In this document: piece after piece, positions 8,844 to 9,171 of the stretch | How positions within the stretch are numbered: the stretch's first letter is position 1 | Layout of the letters: each line of letters begins with the position of its first letter | From: UBA6183 sp964603255 | GTDB lineage: Bacteria > Bacteroidota > Bacteroidia > UKL13-3 | Direction: 5' to 3' | NCBI GenBank assembly: GCA_964603255.1 | Contig: CAZRVA010000113.1 | Span: forward strand, 1-9,171 | DNA: 9,171 bases | The notes under the pieces: generated by a model | What the model saw: only the letters and a program-made list of their open reading frames with translations | What the model was told of the DNA's origin: nothing | Databases searched by the model: none | Made by a program: the position numbers and the translations under genes

Positions 8844-8918
8844 ACTGGTTGTTTGTGCAATGGTTTGAAAATAAAAAAATGAGGTGAGGGAAATAAAAAG
8901 AATTCGAAAGAAAACCAT
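8031..8918 (-). CDS. 5' part of the giant surface protein: signal peptide, Trp-rich module and first repeats; out of frame with the rest
   Basis: The ATG at 8916-8918 starts a clear Sec signal peptide: MVFFR, then a hydrophobic stretch ILFISLTSFFYF, then QTIAQ with likely cleavage beside A21 or Q22. The mature chain begins with W26RG...W34...NW40..G.P45, a module that recurs twice further along the protein. Beta-solenoid-like repeats follow, with TTIFSGVSQTIAG and TVEYSSSTNTQTV as copies of the common repeat core. The expected sequence holds to about residue 264 (STTKTLAGNL). After that this frame reads a repeat-unlike tail (YCRVRQLLVTLMLMVAHLIY) and stops at TAG 8031-8033, while the neighbouring frame resumes normal repeat sequence. 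So the last 30 or so residues are probably a frameshift artefact or the result of a mutation. There is no Shine-Dalgarno before the ATG, which is usual in Bacteroidota. This is the N-terminus of the same gene as 583-8121 rather than an independent protein. Confidence 0.85.
   Translation of the reverse strand: MVFFRILFISLTSFFYFQTIAQTTSWRGTTNTSWSTASNWTNGVPTSTVDAILGDANFTGTNQPAINSSSACKSLTLGGGSKATTLTVNRNLSVFGAVVINSNATLTHGGATISLTGNWTNNGTYNANANKTTTIFSGVSQTIAGTNATTFRKLTVNSGSTVVLAQNVTASGTQSRLTISGTLNPGESPTYLVTCNSITVNSGGIIHVKAGTFSGNYSSNPTLNSGSTVEYSSSTNTQTVLNTLTYSTLNISGSTTKTLAGNLIPYCRVRQLLVTLMLMVAHLIYLLLPQIVEQQ
8119..8132 (-). other. Frameshift junction joining the two parts of the giant gene
   Basis: On the coding strand the upstream frame reads CTC ATT CCT TAT TGT and the downstream frame reads TTA TTG TCG AGT across the same bases, so one base is missing or the ribosome would have to slip -1. 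The frames overlap only from the TAG at 8031-8033 to an upstream-frame TAG near 8167, and repeat homology narrows the event to roughly these bases. The full span 583-8918 is 8336 nt, one short of 2779 codons. No slippery heptamer of the X XXY YYZ type is present, so a sequencing or assembly error or a real indel is more likely than programmed frameshifting. Confidence 0.75.
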
Positions 8919-8937
8919 AGTTATAACATTTAAATTT

Positions 8938-8945
8938 CAAAGTTA
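8938..8945 (-). promoter_or_regulatory. Candidate -7 promoter element of the giant surface-protein gene
   Basis: On the - strand these bases read TAACTTTG, an exact match to the Bacteroidota -7 consensus TAnnTTTG, about 19 nt before the ATG. A TTTG -33 element at the usual spacing is not present, and the implied leader would be only about 10-15 nt. The element is plausible but unproven. Confidence 0.4.
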
Positions 8946-9029
8946 GTGCTAATTTGTATATGAATAGATGAATTTTGGCATATTTATTATCTTTCAGTAA
9001 CTAGACGATAATTTCGTGTATTAAATCAC

Positions 9030-9055
9030 ACAATATTTAACATGTTAATTATTGT
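9030..9055. promoter_or_regulatory. 26-bp near-perfect inverted repeat, candidate operator
   Basis: The core TTAACATGTTAA (9037-9048) is a perfect 12-bp palindrome. After one mismatched pair (9036/9049), six further pairs extend the dyad to 9030-9055, so 24 of 26 bases pair. It sits in the divergent gap just upstream of a promoter-like TAATTTCG, where a dimeric repressor or activator of the YqeY-like gene could bind. A run of T follows at 9055-9061, so a weak AT-rich hairpin terminator is an alternative reading. Confidence 0.45.
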
Positions 9056-9060
9056 TTTTT

Positions 9061-9068
9061 TAATTTCG
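9061..9068 (+). promoter_or_regulatory. Candidate -7 promoter element of the YqeY-like gene
   Basis: TAATTTCG differs from the Bacteroidota TAnnTTTG consensus by one base and lies 9 nt before the ATG at 9078, which would leave an almost leaderless transcript. The same octamer also occurs at 9009-9016, 61 nt before the ATG, and would give a longer leader containing the dyad. Either could be the real element. Confidence 0.3.
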
Positions 9069-9077
9069 CACTTAATT

Positions 9078-9171
9078 ATGAGTTTACAACAACAAATAAA
9101 TACCGATATTATTACGGCCATGAAAGCCAAAGACGAAGTTTCGTTGCGTGCTTTACGTGCTTTAAAATCTG
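9078..9171 (+). CDS. YqeY-like protein (GatB/YqeY family), N-terminal part, cut by the right window edge
   Basis: The ATG at 9078 opens a frame that stays open to the window end (31 codons). It reads MSLQQQINTDIITAMKAKD, then EVSLRALRALKS. This is the typical start of YqeY-like proteins, with a short amphipathic helix and the AMKAKD...LR.LRALKS signature. Full-length members have about 150 residues and resemble the C-terminal tRNA-contacting domain of GatB, the amidotransferase subunit; the role of the free-standing protein is not settled. It is transcribed divergently from the giant surface-protein gene across a 159-bp gap. The start choice fits the family length at the N-terminus, and no Shine-Dalgarno is present. 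Confidence 0.85.
   Translation, partial: MSLQQQINTDIITAMKAKDEVSLRALRALKS

Noticed and set aside
583..8918. A tandem DNA repeat array or CRISPR in the repetitive region.
   Set aside because: The periodicity is at protein level. The DNA copies are diverged, with irregular spacing and no identical direct repeats separated by unique spacers.
8755..8940. A 61-codon - strand frame overlapping the start of the giant gene.
   Set aside because: It begins at TTG, overlaps the signal-peptide coding region in another frame and has no family resemblance. The ATG at 8918 gives a textbook signal peptide.

Overview
The window looks like chromosomal DNA of a member of the Bacteroidota. The evidence is a giant surface protein ending in a type IX secretion (Por) sorting domain, a TAnnTTTG-type promoter element, start codons without Shine-Dalgarno sequences, and AT-rich spacers. 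I cannot name a genus.

Layout from left to right. (1) Positions 1-494, + strand: the C-terminal part of a phosphosulfolactate synthase (ComA family), cut by the left edge. (2) Positions 514-549: a hairpin with an A tract on one side and a T tract on the other. It can terminate both converging genes. (3) Positions 583-8918, - strand, over 90% of the window: one very large gene for a secreted, repeat-built surface protein. It is split by an apparent one-base frameshift near 8119-8132 into a 295-codon 5' part (8031-8918, signal peptide and first repeats) and a 2512-codon 3' part (583-8121, the other repeats and the C-terminal sorting signal). Restoring one base would give a continuous protein of 2778 residues. 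(4) Positions 8919-9077: a divergent intergenic region with a promoter-like element for each flanking gene and a near-perfect 26-bp dyad. (5) Positions 9078-9171, + strand: the first 31 codons of a YqeY-like (GatB/YqeY family) protein, cut by the right edge.

The giant protein explains almost all of the window. Its repaired order (residue numbers for the 2778-residue form) is: signal peptide 1-22; Trp-rich module 26-45; beta-solenoid-like repeats about 47-774; a globular closing domain about 775-918; a second Trp-rich module 921-935 onward; repeats about 954-1893; a second closing domain about 1897-2040; a third Trp-rich module from 2042; a short repeat block about 2073-2230; a 'QRYVP...GWNLVGNPYP' region about 2239-2590; an FnIII-like domain about 2597-2690; and the T9SS sorting domain about 2700-2778. 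The two closing domains resemble each other, so the protein seems to be built from duplicated super-units. The likely role is a cell-surface or secreted adhesin or structural protein; no catalytic motif is visible.

The flanking genes are ordinary housekeeping or metabolic genes with no obvious functional link to the surface protein. I see no RNA genes, CRISPR arrays, insertion sequences or phage genes. The points most worth checking are the frameshift, the super-unit duplication and the intergenic dyad.
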